64,000 bases of DNA. Source: Alphaproteobacteria bacterium (GTDB lineage Bacteria; Pseudomonadota; Alphaproteobacteria; Caulobacterales; Aquidulcibacteraceae). This document shows, piece after piece, positions 36,450 through 46,060 of this stretch. The position numbers were made by a program, and so were the translations under genes. The notes beneath the pieces are model-generated. The model worked only from the letters and a program-made list of their open reading frames with translations. It did no database searches and was not told the origin of the DNA. Location of the stretch: contig JAGWZE010000003.1 of NCBI GenBank assembly GCA_018969015.1, positions 116,407 to 180,406 on the forward strand. The letters run 5' to 3'. Positions within the stretch are counted from its first letter, which is position 1, and each line of letters opens with the position of its first letter.

Positions 36450-37946
36450 TCACTCTTCGTAGCGGCTGGCGACGAGGCGATTCAGCAGCCGCACGCCATA
36501 GCCCGTCGCCCAGGACGGCGAGACCGGATCCTCGTAAGGCCCCGGCTTCCAGGCCGTGCCGGCGATGTCGATATGCGCCCACGCCATCCCCGGCTTGATG
36601 AAGCGGCCGATGAACTGCGCGCCCGTGATCGAGCCCGCCGCCGGCTTGCCGGAGATGTTCTTCATGTCCGCCGTGGGGCTGTCCATCATCTTGTCGTAGG
36701 CGGGGGAGAGGGGCATGCGCCACACCGCTTCGCCTTCCGCTTGCCCCGCCGAAACGAGCGCCTGCGCGAGGTCGTCGTCGTTGCAGAACAGGCCCGCGTG
36801 CTCGTGGCCGAGCGACACGATGATCGCGCCCGTCAGCGTCGCGAGATCGACGACCGCGGCCGGATTGAACTTCTCCTGCGCGTGCCACACGACGTCCGCC
36901 AGCACGAGGCGGCCTTCGGCGTCGGTGTTGAGCACTTCGATCGTCTGGCCCGACATCGACACCACGATGTCGCCCGGACGCTGCGCTTCGCCATCGGGCA
37001 TGTTCTCGACGAGGCCGACGAGACCGACGACGTTCGCCCGCGCCTTGCGCATGGCGAGCGTCTTCATGGCCCCCACGACGGCGGCCGCGCCGCCCATGTC
37101 GCCCTTCATCTCCTCCATGCCGGCGCCCGGCTTCAGGGAAATGCCGCCGGTGTCGAACGTGACGCCCTTGCCGACGAGTGCGAGCGGCTGGGCGGCTTTG
37201 TTCTTGGCGCCGCGCCAGGACATGATCGCGATCTGCGATTGGCGCGCACTGCCGCGGCCGACGCCCAGAAGCGCATTCATGCCGAGCTTTTCCATCTCGG
37301 CCTCGCCCAGGATCTCGACGTCCACGCCGAGCGGCTCGAGCGTCGTCTTGATCCGGGCGGCGAACGCCTCCGGATACAGGACGTTTGCGGGCTCGTTGAC
37401 GAGGTCGCGCGCCCAATGGACACCGTCGACCACCGCCGCATCGTGCTCGTAGCGCGCCTGCGCCGCAGCCGGACCGTCAGTCACGACCGCGAGTTCGGCG
37501 AGCGTGGGCTTCTGATCGGGCCGGAGCTTGGTGCGGTACCGGTCGAAGCGGTAGGCGGCGAGACGCGCGCCGATCGCGGCGCGGGCGGCCGATTCGGCCG
37601 CCGTGACCCCTTTGTGGCCGTCCGCGACCAGCGCGATCGAGGTCAGGCCGCTCGTCAGCAGCCGCTTCACCGCATGGCCCGCCCAGCGCTCGATGCTCAG
37701 CGAATCGATCTTGTCGATCTGACCCAACCCGACGATCAGGATGCGGCTGGCCTCAATGCCGGCCGGCGCAAGCACCTCCACCACCGCGCCGGAGCCGCCC
37801 GTGAAGCGGGCGGCCTGGGCCGCGCGGGTCAAGGCTCCGTTGAGCCGCACGTCGAGCGCGTGGGCGCCGGACGTGAGCGCGCCGCCCTCCGTCGCCATCA
37901 GCACGATCGCGTCGCCGCGCACTTCGTTCACAAACCGAACGTCCAT
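36450..37946 (-). CDS. pepA: Leucyl aminopeptidase (M17)
   Basis: PepA removes N-terminal residues from peptides using two metal ions; in some bacteria it also binds DNA. The 498-residue protein has the M17 N-terminal domain and a catalytic domain. Visible are LVGKGVTFDTGGISLKPG (Lys and Asp ligands), MEEMKGDMGGAAAVVGAM, and the signature NTDAEGRLVLADV with ligand Asp and Glu. ATG 37946 is chosen because GAGGTG lies at a good distance upstream. It is divergent from lptF. Confidence 0.96.
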   Translation of the reverse strand: MDVRFVNEVRGDAIVLMATEGGALTSGAHALDVRLNGALTRAAQAARFTGGSGAVVEVLAPAGIEASRILIVGLGQIDKIDSLSIERWAGHAVKRLLTSGLTSIALVADGHKGVTAAESAARAAIGARLAAYRFDRYRTKLRPDQKPTLAELAVVTDGPAAAQARYEHDAAVVDGVHWARDLVNEPANVLYPEAFAARIKTTLEPLGVDVEILGEAEMEKLGMNALLGVGRGSARQSQIAIMSWRGAKNKAAQPLALVGKGVTFDTGGISLKPGAGMEEMKGDMGGAAAVVGAMKTLAMRKARANVVGLVGLVENMPDGEAQRPGDIVVSMSGQTIEVLNTDAEGRLVLADVVWHAQEKFNPAAVVDLATLTGAIIVSLGHEHAGLFCNDDDLAQALVSAGQAEGEAVWRMPLSPAYDKMMDSPTADMKNISGKPAAGSITGAQFIGRFIKPGMAWAHIDIAGTAWKPGPYEDPVSPSWATGYGVRLLNRLVASRYEE

Positions 37947-38185
37947 TCCAATCACCTCATTGGCGCCCCTGGCGCCGCACCGGGACGCCGCGCGGTGAGC
38001 CGCGTGGGCGAGCCCTCTTCTGTGGACCTGCTCAGAGTGGTAGCTGTGCCCGGCGCCGATGAAAAGGACGCCCGCATGCCGAGCGGAGGTCATCGCCTTC
38101 GGGCGGGAAATCGGCAAGTGTGCCGCAAGCTCAGCCGAAGGCGCAGCGACGCCCGCGTTCGGCGCAGGGGAGACGCCCGCCGCCC

Positions 38186-39313
38186 ATGTCTTCGCTCCAG
38201 AAGTACCTGTTCCGGCAAATTCTTGGGCCGTTCGCTGCGATCCTGCTCGGGCTCGCGGTCGTGGCGATCCTGACGCAAAGCCTCACGCAGATCGACATCA
38301 TCGTCGATCAAAGGCGTTCGGCCTTCGCGTTCGCATGGGTCACGCTCCTGGCGGTGCCGCAACTCGTCGGCCTCGTGATGCCGCTCGCGCTCTTCTTCGC
38401 GGTGGTCTTCGCGATCAACCGGATGCACGGCGACAGCGAGATTGCGGTGGCGCAATCGGCGGGAATGTCGAACGCGCAGATCGCATCGCCGATCCTCAAG
38501 CTCTCCGCGCTCGCGGCTCTGTTTCACCTCGCGCTGACCACGCTCGTGGCCCCCGCCGCTTATCGGGAGATCCGCGAGACGGTGTATTCGATGCGTACCG
38601 ACATCGCCGCCTCCCTGGTGCGCGAAGGGTCGTTCACGACGCCCGCCAAGAACCTGACGCTTTATGCCCGCGAGACCCTCCCGGGCGGCGCCATGCGCGA
38701 CATGCTGATCAACGACGCGCGCAACGCCAACGCGCCGCTCACCTTCACGGCGCGAACCGGCGTGATCGCCACCATCGACGGCGCGCCGGCGCTCATCATG
38801 CGCGATGGCCAGGTGCAGCAGCCCAAAGCGGACGGCTCCTTCGATCTGCTCGACTTCGACCAGTACGTCCTGCAGCTGGGCGATTTCTTCGCCGTGCAAG
38901 AAGACCTCTTCTTGAAGTCCTCGGACCGATATCTCGGCGAGCTCTTCTATCCCGACATGACGGCGGCCTTCGACATTGCCAACAGGGATGCGTTCCTGGC
39001 CGAGGGTCATTCGCGCCTCGCCTCGCCGCTGCTCAGCATTGCGATGGGGCTGATCGCGGCGGCCGTCATGCTGCGCGGCGACGTGCAGCGCCTGGGCTAT
39101 GGCGCACGGATCGCGCGGGCGGGCGCCATTGCGCTGGCGGTGCGTCTCGTCGCGCTCGGCATCCAGGCGGCTTCGGGCGACGACCCTGACCTGAACGTCG
39201 TCCAGTACATCTTCCCGCTGGCGGTCGCAGGTGTGGCGGCCTGGATGTTCGTGCGGGCACGGTTCAAGAAGCCCGGGCCCGTTCCCGCTGAGCTCGCCGC
39301 CGGAGCCGCCTGA
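38186..39313 (+). CDS. lptF: LPS export ABC transporter permease LptF
   Basis: LptF and LptG form the inner-membrane channel that lifts lipopolysaccharide out of the membrane, driven by LptB. The 375-residue protein belongs to the YjgP/YjgQ family. Three hydrophobic helices lie at each end (first group within residues 12-120, second from about 285 to 365) around a periplasmic beta-jellyroll. The start MSSLQKYLFRQILGPFAAIL is typical. ATG 38186 is chosen for this reason. It is followed by lptG after one base. Confidence 0.94.
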   Translation: MSSLQKYLFRQILGPFAAILLGLAVVAILTQSLTQIDIIVDQRRSAFAFAWVTLLAVPQLVGLVMPLALFFAVVFAINRMHGDSEIAVAQSAGMSNAQIASPILKLSALAALFHLALTTLVAPAAYREIRETVYSMRTDIAASLVREGSFTTPAKNLTLYARETLPGGAMRDMLINDARNANAPLTFTARTGVIATIDGAPALIMRDGQVQQPKADGSFDLLDFDQYVLQLGDFFAVQEDLFLKSSDRYLGELFYPDMTAAFDIANRDAFLAEGHSRLASPLLSIAMGLIAAAVMLRGDVQRLGYGARIARAGAIALAVRLVALGIQAASGDDPDLNVVQYIFPLAVAGVAAWMFVRARFKKPGPVPAELAAGAA

Positions 39314-39314
39314 G

Positions 39315-40418
39315 ATGCCCGCCCGCCTGTCCTTCTACCTGATCCGCCGGACGCTGATCGGCATCTCCGTGATGGCTGCGGCCGTCACGGGGACGATCCT
39401 GCTCGTCGACCTCGTCGAGCAGCTGCGCTCCACGGGCGCGCGAAGCTCCTCGCTCAGCCTGCTCGGGGCCTTGCATCTGACGGCGTTGAAAACGCCGCAG
39501 CTTCTCGAACAGACGCTGCCCTTCGTGGTGCTGATCGGCACCATGATGGCGCTCAACCAGCTCAACCGGCGCTCCGAACTGATCGCGATGCGGGCGGCCG
39601 GGGTCTCGGCCTGGCGCTTCCTGGCGCCGGTCGTGGGGCTTGCGGTCGCGATCGGCCTGTTCACCGCCCTGGTGCTCAACCCGATCGGCGCCCGCCTGTA
39701 CTCCACCTATGAGATCGAGCGCGCGATCTACATCTCCGACGATCCCAGCCGCCGCGCCGCGGAGGACGCCCCGATCTGGCTGCGCCAGGGGGACGAACTC
39801 GGGCAGGTCGTGATCTCCGCCCGCAGCGTCGATCCGAGCAAGGCCCGCCTCCAGGACGCCGTGTTCTTCTTCTTCGAGCTCAGCAAGGACGGCCAGCTGC
39901 GCTTCATGCGGCGGGTCGGCGCCGAGACCGCCGATCTGCGGCCGGGCTTCTGGCAATTGTCGAACGTGGTCGACGCCACGCCGGGCGCACCGCCGCAGCG
40001 CTCCGACCGGCTGGCGGTGCCGACCCGTCTGGAGCCCACGGCCCTGCTCGACCGCTACGTGTCGCCGCAGACGCTGTCCTTCTACCGGCTGCCGGGCGTG
40101 ATCTCGGAAGCGGAGGCCGCGGGCCTGACGCCCACGCGCTACGAGCTGCGCTGGCAGAGCCTTCTGGCTGCGCCGCTGCTGTTCGCGGCGATGGCGGCGC
40201 TGGGCGCCGTTTTTTCCCTCCGGTTGTCGCGTCTGGGCAACGGCGCCGTCTGGTCCATGATCGGCCTGGGCTCGGGCTTCTTGTTGTTTTTCCTGGGACA
40301 ATTGGCGTCGGCCTTCGCCACGGCGCAGGTCGCGCCTGTCTCCATAGCGGTCTGGGCGCCGCCCCTGTCGGGCGTCTTTGCGGCGATGGCGATTTTGGGA
40401 TACTTGGAGGACGGCTGA
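39315..40418 (+). CDS. lptG: LPS export ABC transporter permease LptG
   Basis: This 367-residue YjgP/YjgQ protein is the partner of LptF. It starts MPARLSFYLIRRTLIGISVM, has QLLEQTLPFVVLIGTMMALN and RRSELIAMRAAGVSAWRF (the cytoplasmic coupling region that meets LptB), a periplasmic jellyroll (about 130-270), and three C-terminal helices (LLFAAMAALGAVFSLRLSR onward). Its ATG lies one base after the lptF stop, so the two are coupled. lptD follows after 69 bases. Confidence 0.94.
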   Translation: MPARLSFYLIRRTLIGISVMAAAVTGTILLVDLVEQLRSTGARSSSLSLLGALHLTALKTPQLLEQTLPFVVLIGTMMALNQLNRRSELIAMRAAGVSAWRFLAPVVGLAVAIGLFTALVLNPIGARLYSTYEIERAIYISDDPSRRAAEDAPIWLRQGDELGQVVISARSVDPSKARLQDAVFFFFELSKDGQLRFMRRVGAETADLRPGFWQLSNVVDATPGAPPQRSDRLAVPTRLEPTALLDRYVSPQTLSFYRLPGVISEAEAAGLTPTRYELRWQSLLAAPLLFAAMAALGAVFSLRLSRLGNGAVWSMIGLGSGFLLFFLGQLASAFATAQVAPVSIAVWAPPLSGVFAAMAILGYLEDG

Positions 40419-40487
40419 GCGCGACTTGTCGTCGGGTGGCCTGGGCGTTTAGGTAACGCGCCGGGGGAGTCGGCCGAAGGGGATTTC

Positions 40488-42695
40488 ATGGTGCGTGCCG
40501 AGCCGAACGCCGGTCGCTCCCGCAACGCCGCCTGGCGCCGCGGGGTGGCGATCGCGGCCGCGTTGGTCGCCAGCAGCGGTGCGGCCCTGGCGCAGCCCGC
40601 GGCGACGCCGGCTGCGCCCGAAGCCGATGCGGTCGTGCTCGAGGCCGATCAGATCCTCCGGGACACGAGCGACAATCTGATCATCGCGGAAGGCAGCGTC
40701 GAAGCCCGCTATGACGGCCGCACCCTGCGCGCCGACCGCGTGGTCTACGATCTCCAGAAGCGCACGGTGCATGCCCAGGGCGGCGTGCAGATCATCGACG
40801 CCGACGGCTCGATCCGTACCGCCGAGGAAATCGAGGTCGCCGAGGATCTCGGCGCCGGCGTCGCCACCGGCTTCGGCGCGCGCTTCCCGAACGGCGGCGC
40901 CCTTGCGGCCAACTCCGCGATCCGCAACGCCGATGGCTCCTCGAAGCTCGGCAGGCTCGTCTACACGGCCTGCCCCGTCTGCGCGCCGGGGGAGAAGGGG
41001 CCGCCGCCGACCTGGACGTTGCGTGCCCGTCGCGCCGTGCAGGATCCGGGCGCGAAAATGATCTTCTACCGCGACGCGCTCCTCAGCGTGCGCGGCGTCC
41101 CGATCGTCTATCTGCCGTATTTCGCCCACCCGGATCCGACGGCGGGGCGCCGGTCGGGGTTCCTGACGCCGGACGTCGGATCGTCGAGCAAGCTCGGCGT
41201 CTTCTACCAGCAGCCCTATTACTGGGCGATCTCGGACTATTCGGATCTGACGGTCTCGCCGCAGTTCCATTCCAAGGTCAATCCGTTGCTGGCGGTCGAG
41301 TACCGCAAGCGGTTCTGGTCGGGCGACCTGCGCTTCGACGTCACCGGAACGCAGGAAAAGGACTTCGACAGCGACGGCAACAAGTTCGGCGACAACACAT
41401 TCCGCGGCAGCATCTTCGGCCAGGGCCGGTTCCGCCTGAACGAGAAGTGGAACTGGGGCTTCGGGGTCGAGCGCATCTCGGACGACCTGTATCTGCGCCG
41501 GTACGACGTGAGCGGCGCAGGCCGTCAACGCGGGCAGTTCATCGGCACCGACACGCGCCTGATCACCCAGGCCGATCTCGTCGGCCAGACCGCATCGTCC
41601 TATACGTCCGTCTCGGCCGTGACGTTCCAGGGTCTGCGCATCGCGGACACCTCGGCCTTCCTGCCGATCGTGGCGCCGCTCGCCGAGACCAGCCGCACGC
41701 TGCGCGATCCCGTGTTCGACGGCCAGGTGCGCCTGCGGGCCTCCACGGTCAATCTCGTGCGCACCGACGGCGTCGACAGCTCCCGCGCCTCCGTCGGCGG
41801 GGTGTGGAACCGCGAAACCATCGTTGGCCCCGGCCTCGTGGTGACGCCGCGCGTCGAGGCGCGCAGCGACTTTTACCGCTTCAACGACAGCGGTCGGAAC
41901 GACAATTTCGGTCGGGCCGTCGGGTCGACCAGCTTGACCGTGCGCTGGCCACTGGCGCGGCCCGGCAAGACGGCCCTGCTCGTCGAGCCGATCGCCATGG
42001 CCGCGCTCGGCTCCAATGGTGGCAACGACCCGCGCATCGTCAACGAGGACAGCCAGACGCTGGAGCTCGACGACACCAACATCTTCGACCCGACCGCCAC
42101 CCAGAACTACGACCTCTGGGAGGGCGGCGCCCGCGCGAGCGTCGGGCTCCGCGCGACAGCGGCGGTGTCGACGTCGGGAACGGCGTCGCTCGTCGTCGGT
42201 CGCCGTTGGCGCGACAAGGCCGACGCCGCGTTCGGCCCGTCGACGAACTTGAACGGCCGCTCCAGCGACTACGTCGCCGCCGCCTCGGCGGATTTCAAAC
42301 GCTTCGGCGGCACGATCCGCGCCCGCTTCGACGACGAATCGTTGTCCGTCGTGCGCTTGGACGCCGCCGTCCGCGCCGCCGTCGGCCCGATCTATGCCGA
42401 CGCCCGCTATTTCCAGGTCGATCAGGGGCTGCGCGGATCCGATCCGAGCGAACAGATCCAGGCCAACATCAGCTACGCGCTCACGAAAAAATGGCGCGCC
42501 TCCTTCGGCGGGCTGCGCGATCTCAATTCCAACACGAATTTGTCCCAGAGAGCGGCTTTGACTTATCAGGACAACTGTACGTTCTTCGAAGTCGGCTACC
42601 GCCGGCAGGACACCCAGGACCGCCGCCTCGGCCCCAATGACGGGTTCGAGATCCGCGTCGGTCTGACGACGCTGGGCATGTTCGGCGGGCAATGA
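40488..42695 (+). CDS. lptD: LPS-assembly protein LptD
   Basis: LptD is the outer-membrane barrel that inserts lipopolysaccharide into the outer leaflet. The 735-residue product has a signal peptide ending near GAALAQPAAT. An OstA/LptA-like jellyroll follows (about 45-200), with AEGSVEARYDGRTLRADRVV and the segment YTACPVCAPGEKGPP. The LptD barrel runs to the C-terminus. Cys pairs (ACPVC) and a late Cys (QDNCTFFEVGYRR) are the places where LptD disulfides form. AAGGGGAT precedes the ATG. The stop lies just ahead of surA. Confidence 0.94.
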   Translation: MVRAEPNAGRSRNAAWRRGVAIAAALVASSGAALAQPAATPAAPEADAVVLEADQILRDTSDNLIIAEGSVEARYDGRTLRADRVVYDLQKRTVHAQGGVQIIDADGSIRTAEEIEVAEDLGAGVATGFGARFPNGGALAANSAIRNADGSSKLGRLVYTACPVCAPGEKGPPPTWTLRARRAVQDPGAKMIFYRDALLSVRGVPIVYLPYFAHPDPTAGRRSGFLTPDVGSSSKLGVFYQQPYYWAISDYSDLTVSPQFHSKVNPLLAVEYRKRFWSGDLRFDVTGTQEKDFDSDGNKFGDNTFRGSIFGQGRFRLNEKWNWGFGVERISDDLYLRRYDVSGAGRQRGQFIGTDTRLITQADLVGQTASSYTSVSAVTFQGLRIADTSAFLPIVAPLAETSRTLRDPVFDGQVRLRASTVNLVRTDGVDSSRASVGGVWNRETIVGPGLVVTPRVEARSDFYRFNDSGRNDNFGRAVGSTSLTVRWPLARPGKTALLVEPIAMAALGSNGGNDPRIVNEDSQTLELDDTNIFDPTATQNYDLWEGGARASVGLRATAAVSTSGTASLVVGRRWRDKADAAFGPSTNLNGRSSDYVAAASADFKRFGGTIRARFDDESLSVVRLDAAVRAAVGPIYADARYFQVDQGLRGSDPSEQIQANISYALTKKWRASFGGLRDLNSNTNLSQRAALTYQDNCTFFEVGYRRQDTQDRRLGPNDGFEIRVGLTTLGMFGGQ

Positions 42696-42730
42696 CGGGA
42701 GCCGTGGGCTTGGTCCCGCGGAAGCAGTGC

Positions 42731-43966
42731 ATGAAACGAAATCTGGTTCTCGTCGCAGCCGCCGCGGCTGCGCTTCTGACGGCAGGACCGGCCCCGGCCG
42801 TCGCCCAGCAGGCCGAAGCCGTCGCCGCGATCGTCAATGACGACGTCATCTCGACGTTCGATGTCCGCCAGCGCGCGCTCCTGATCCTGATCTCGTCCGG
42901 CATCCAGCCCACGCAGGAATCCTTCCAGCGCGTGCAGAGCCAGGCGCTGCGCTCGCTGATCGATGAGTCTTTGCAGCTTCAGGAAGCCAAGCAGTTCAAG
43001 ATCGAGATCTCCGCCAAGGAGATCGACAACGCCTTCGCGCAGCTCGCGCGGCAGAACAACACCACCGCCGACGGCCTGAAAGGCGAACTCGCGCGCTCCG
43101 GCGTCAGCGCCGCCACGCTCCGCCGCCAGCTCGAGGCCGAAATGGCGTGGCAGCGCCTCGTCGGCGGCCGGTTCGGTTCGCGCGTGCGCATCAGCGACGT
43201 GCAGGTGCGCGACACGCTCGCGCGCATCTCCGCCAACGCCAGCAAGACGCAGTACCTGATCTCCGAAATCTTCCTCCCGGCCGAATCCGAGTCCGACGTG
43301 CGCGACGCCACCGAAGCGGCGAACCGGCTGATCGAGGAGATGGGCAAGGGCGCGCCGTTCGGCGCGGTGGCCCGTCAGTTCTCGGCGGCGCCTTCGGCCG
43401 CCGCCGGCGGCGACATCGGCTGGATCACGCAGGGCGAACTGCGGGCGGAACTGCAGGGCGCCGTCCAGGCGCTGCAGCCCGGCCAGGTGTCGACGCCGAT
43501 CCGCACGCCCACGGGCATCTACATCGTCGCGCTCCGGGACCTGCGCGCCGGCCAGGACCCGAAAGCCAGCGAACGCGTCGCGCTGCGCCAGGTCACCGCC
43601 CCGCGCGGCGACCGCATCGCCATGGAGCGCGCGGTGCGCCGCACGTCCGCCTGCACCGATCTCGAACGCGCGGTGGCCCAGGTGAAGGGCGCCGCCGTCG
43701 TCGACCTGGGCGACTCGCCGGTGACGGAGCTCAGCGACGAGGTGACGAAGCGCATCGACGGCCTGAAGGCCGGTGAAGCCTCGGCCGTCTACGACGCCGG
43801 CGACAACGTCGCCGTGCTGGTCGTGTGCGCGCGGGAATCCGCCAGCGACGGCCCCTCGCGCCAGGAAGTCGAGGACCGGCTCTACGATCAGGAATTGGCG
43901 ATGCTGTCGCAGCGCTACCTGCGCAACCTGCGGCGCGAGTCGACGATCATCAACCGCCTGCAATGA
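42731..43966 (+). CDS. surA: Periplasmic chaperone/peptidyl-prolyl isomerase SurA
   Basis: SurA escorts outer-membrane proteins such as LptD across the periplasm. The 411-residue product has a signal peptide (KRNLVLVAAAAAALLTAGPA, cleavage near AVAQQ), a SurA_N domain (AIVNDDVISTFDVRQRALLI), and one parvulin domain (ISEIFLPAESES ... GGDIGWITQGEL ... QPGQVSTPIRTPTGIYIV). I prefer ATG 42731 because it starts the signal peptide. An ATG at 42692 that overlaps the lptD stop would add 13 residues and cannot be excluded. lptD just upstream fits its job. Confidence 0.92.
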   Translation: MKRNLVLVAAAAAALLTAGPAPAVAQQAEAVAAIVNDDVISTFDVRQRALLILISSGIQPTQESFQRVQSQALRSLIDESLQLQEAKQFKIEISAKEIDNAFAQLARQNNTTADGLKGELARSGVSAATLRRQLEAEMAWQRLVGGRFGSRVRISDVQVRDTLARISANASKTQYLISEIFLPAESESDVRDATEAANRLIEEMGKGAPFGAVARQFSAAPSAAAGGDIGWITQGELRAELQGAVQALQPGQVSTPIRTPTGIYIVALRDLRAGQDPKASERVALRQVTAPRGDRIAMERAVRRTSACTDLERAVAQVKGAAVVDLGDSPVTELSDEVTKRIDGLKAGEASAVYDAGDNVAVLVVCARESASDGPSRQEVEDRLYDQELAMLSQRYLRNLRRESTIINRLQ

Positions 43967-44988
43967 CGCGCGCGCCGCTCGCGGTCTCGCTCGGCGATCC
44001 CGCCGGCGTCGGGCCGGAGCTCGCGGTCTCGACCTATGTCCGCCGCGCCGAGCGGGACACGCCGCCCTTCGTCGTCGTCGGCGATCCCGATGCGCTGCGC
44101 CGCGCCGCCCGCCGCGCCGGTCGGGACGATCTCGTCGTGCGCGAGACATCCTCGGCGCATGAAGCGCTCGCCGTGTTCGACGCCGCGCTGCCCGTCCTGC
44201 CCGTGCCGCTTGCGCGGCCCGAAACGCCCGGCGCGCCCGATCCCGAAGCCGCGCCCGCCATCATCGGCGCGATCGACGCCGCCGTCGCCGCCGTGCGCGC
44301 CGGCGAGGCCGACGCCCTCGTCACGCTGCCGATCGCCAAGGCCTCGCTTTATGCCGCCGGCTTCGCCTATCCGGGCCACACCGAATACGTCGCCCATCTC
44401 ACGCGCGACATGCCGATGCCCGGCGTGCGCGGGCCGGTGATGATGCTCGCCGGCGCGCAGCTGCGCGTCGCGCTCGCCACGATCCACATCCCGCTGATGC
44501 AGGTGGCCGCCGCCTTGAGCGTGGCGCGCATCGTCGAGGTCGCCACCGTCACGGCGCAGGCGCTGGTGCGCGATTTCGGGATCGTCCGTCCCCGGATCGC
44601 CGTCGCAGGCCTCAACCCACACGCGGGCGAAGGCGGCGCGCTCGGGCGCGAGGAGATCGAGATCGTCGCCCCCGCGGTCGCCGCCGCGCGCGAGGCGGGC
44701 GTCGACGCGTTCGGCCCCGTGAGCCCCGACGCGCTCTTCCACGAAGAGGCGCGCGCCCGCTACGACGCCGTCGTCGCGCTCTATCACGACCAGGGCCTGA
44801 TCGCGGCCAAGACGCTCGACTTCTGGGGCACGGTGAACGTCACGCTCGGTCTGCCGATCGTGCGCACCTCACCCGACCACGGCACCGCCTATGACGTCGC
44901 CGGCCGCGGCGTGGCCCGGATCGACAGCTTCGTTGCGGCGCTGCAGATGGCGCGCGCGATGGCCGACGCCCGCGCGGCGGCGCGGTGA
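43963..44988 (+). CDS. pdxA: 4-hydroxythreonine-4-phosphate dehydrogenase
   Basis: PdxA oxidises 4-phosphohydroxy-L-threonine in the DXP-dependent vitamin B6 pathway. The 341-residue protein has PLAVSLGDPAGVGPELAVST at the N-terminus, LVTLPIAKASLYAAGF, PGHTEYVAHLT, AGLNPHAGEGGALGREE with a metal-binding His, and ALYHDQGLIAAKTLDF. The ATG overlaps the surA stop (ATGA). The order lptD-surA-pdxA-rsmA is conserved in many proteobacteria. Confidence 0.96.
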   Translation: MTRAPLAVSLGDPAGVGPELAVSTYVRRAERDTPPFVVVGDPDALRRAARRAGRDDLVVRETSSAHEALAVFDAALPVLPVPLARPETPGAPDPEAAPAIIGAIDAAVAAVRAGEADALVTLPIAKASLYAAGFAYPGHTEYVAHLTRDMPMPGVRGPVMMLAGAQLRVALATIHIPLMQVAAALSVARIVEVATVTAQALVRDFGIVRPRIAVAGLNPHAGEGGALGREEIEIVAPAVAAAREAGVDAFGPVSPDALFHEEARARYDAVVALYHDQGLIAAKTLDFWGTVNVTLGLPIVRTSPDHGTAYDVAGRGVARIDSFVAALQMARAMADARAAAR

Positions 44989-44998
44989 CGGGGCGGGC

Positions 44999-45841
44999 AT
45001 GACGGACCTCCCGTCTGTCCGCGCGATGCTCGAGCGCGAAGGTCTGTGGGCGGACAAACGCCTCGGCCAGCACTTCCTGCTCGATCTCAACGTCACGCGA
45101 CGCATCGCCCGGTTCGCCGGCCACGCCAGCGGCGATCCGGCCGGCGGGCTCGACGGCGTCACCGTGCTCGAGATCGGCCCCGGCCCCGGCGGCCTCACCC
45201 GCGCGCTTTTGGAAGCGGGCGCGCGCGTGATCGCGATCGAGAAGGACGCCCGCTTCCTGCCGATCCTCGCCGAGATCGGCGCATGGTCGGGCGGGCGGCT
45301 CGAGGTGATCAACGCCGACGCGCTGACCGTCGACGAAGCCGCGCTCTGCGGCGGCGGGCCCGCCTCGATCGTCGCGAACCTGCCCTACAATGTCGGCACG
45401 CCGCTCCTGGTGAAATGGCTCAAGGCCGGCGCCTGGCGCGGGCCGATGACGCTGATGTTCCAGAAAGAGGTGGCCCAGCGCGTGGCGGCGGCGCCGGATA
45501 CGTCCGCCTACGGACGATTGGCCGTGCTCGCGCAGGCGGTCACGCACGCGCGCGTGGTCATGACAGTGCCCGCAGCCGCCTTCACGCCGCCGCCGAAAGT
45601 CGATTCCGCCGTGGTCCAGCTCACCGCCCGCCCCGATCCGTTCGCCGATCTCGACGCGCTCGAGACGGTGACCGCGGCGGCGTTCGGGCAGCGGCGCAAG
45701 ATGTTGCGCTCCGCGCTTGCGTCTCTCGGCGATGCGGAAGCCCTGCTCGCGGCCGCCGCCATCGCGCCGACCGCGCGTGCCGAGACTGTGCCGGTGTCGG
45801 GATTTCTCGACCTTGCGCAGGCGTGGCGGGCAAGGCGGTAA
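44999..45841 (+). CDS. rsmA: 16S rRNA dimethyladenosine transferase
   Basis: RsmA (KsgA) dimethylates two adjacent adenines near the 3' end of 16S rRNA late in 30S assembly. The 280-residue protein has KRLGQHFLLDLNVTRRIARF, the SAM motif EIGPGPGGLTRALLE, VIAIEKDARFLPIL, and the catalytic NLPYN (IVANLPYNVGTPLLVKWL), plus FTPPPKVDSAVV. The ATG lies ten bases after the pdxA stop. It ends the lptD-surA-pdxA-rsmA run and converges on gmk. Confidence 0.96.
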   Translation: MTDLPSVRAMLEREGLWADKRLGQHFLLDLNVTRRIARFAGHASGDPAGGLDGVTVLEIGPGPGGLTRALLEAGARVIAIEKDARFLPILAEIGAWSGGRLEVINADALTVDEAALCGGGPASIVANLPYNVGTPLLVKWLKAGAWRGPMTLMFQKEVAQRVAAAPDTSAYGRLAVLAQAVTHARVVMTVPAAAFTPPPKVDSAVVQLTARPDPFADLDALETVTAAAFGQRRKMLRSALASLGDAEALLAAAAIAPTARAETVPVSGFLDLAQAWRARR

Positions 45842-45876
45842 AGAGCCTGAGCAGGCGGCGCCCCCACCGACATCTG

Positions 45877-45973
45877 CGTCATCCTCGGCGCGCACCCCGT
45901 GCGCGCCGGGGATCCAGAGGCGGCCGCACCGCGCCTGGATCCCCGCCGCGCCTAGGGCGCGGCGAGGATGACG
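45877..45973. repeat. Palindromic intergenic repeat, family B copy 4
   Basis: CGTCATCCTCGGCGCGCACC is mirrored by GCGCGGCGAGGATGACG, with inner GGGGATCCAGAGG and CCTGGATCCCCG. It lies between the convergent rsmA and gmk genes. Confidence 0.9.
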
Positions 45974-46060
45974 GGAAGGACAAAGCTAAACCAATCCGCT
46001 CACGGACGATCGCCCCATGCCCGCGCAAGCAGGGGAGCAAAGGCGCCTCTACGGCAAGCC

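Noticed and set aside
40449..42692. A 747-codon minus-strand frame opposite lptD
   Set aside because: It is the antisense shadow of lptD, which has a signal peptide, family motifs and a good ribosome-binding site.
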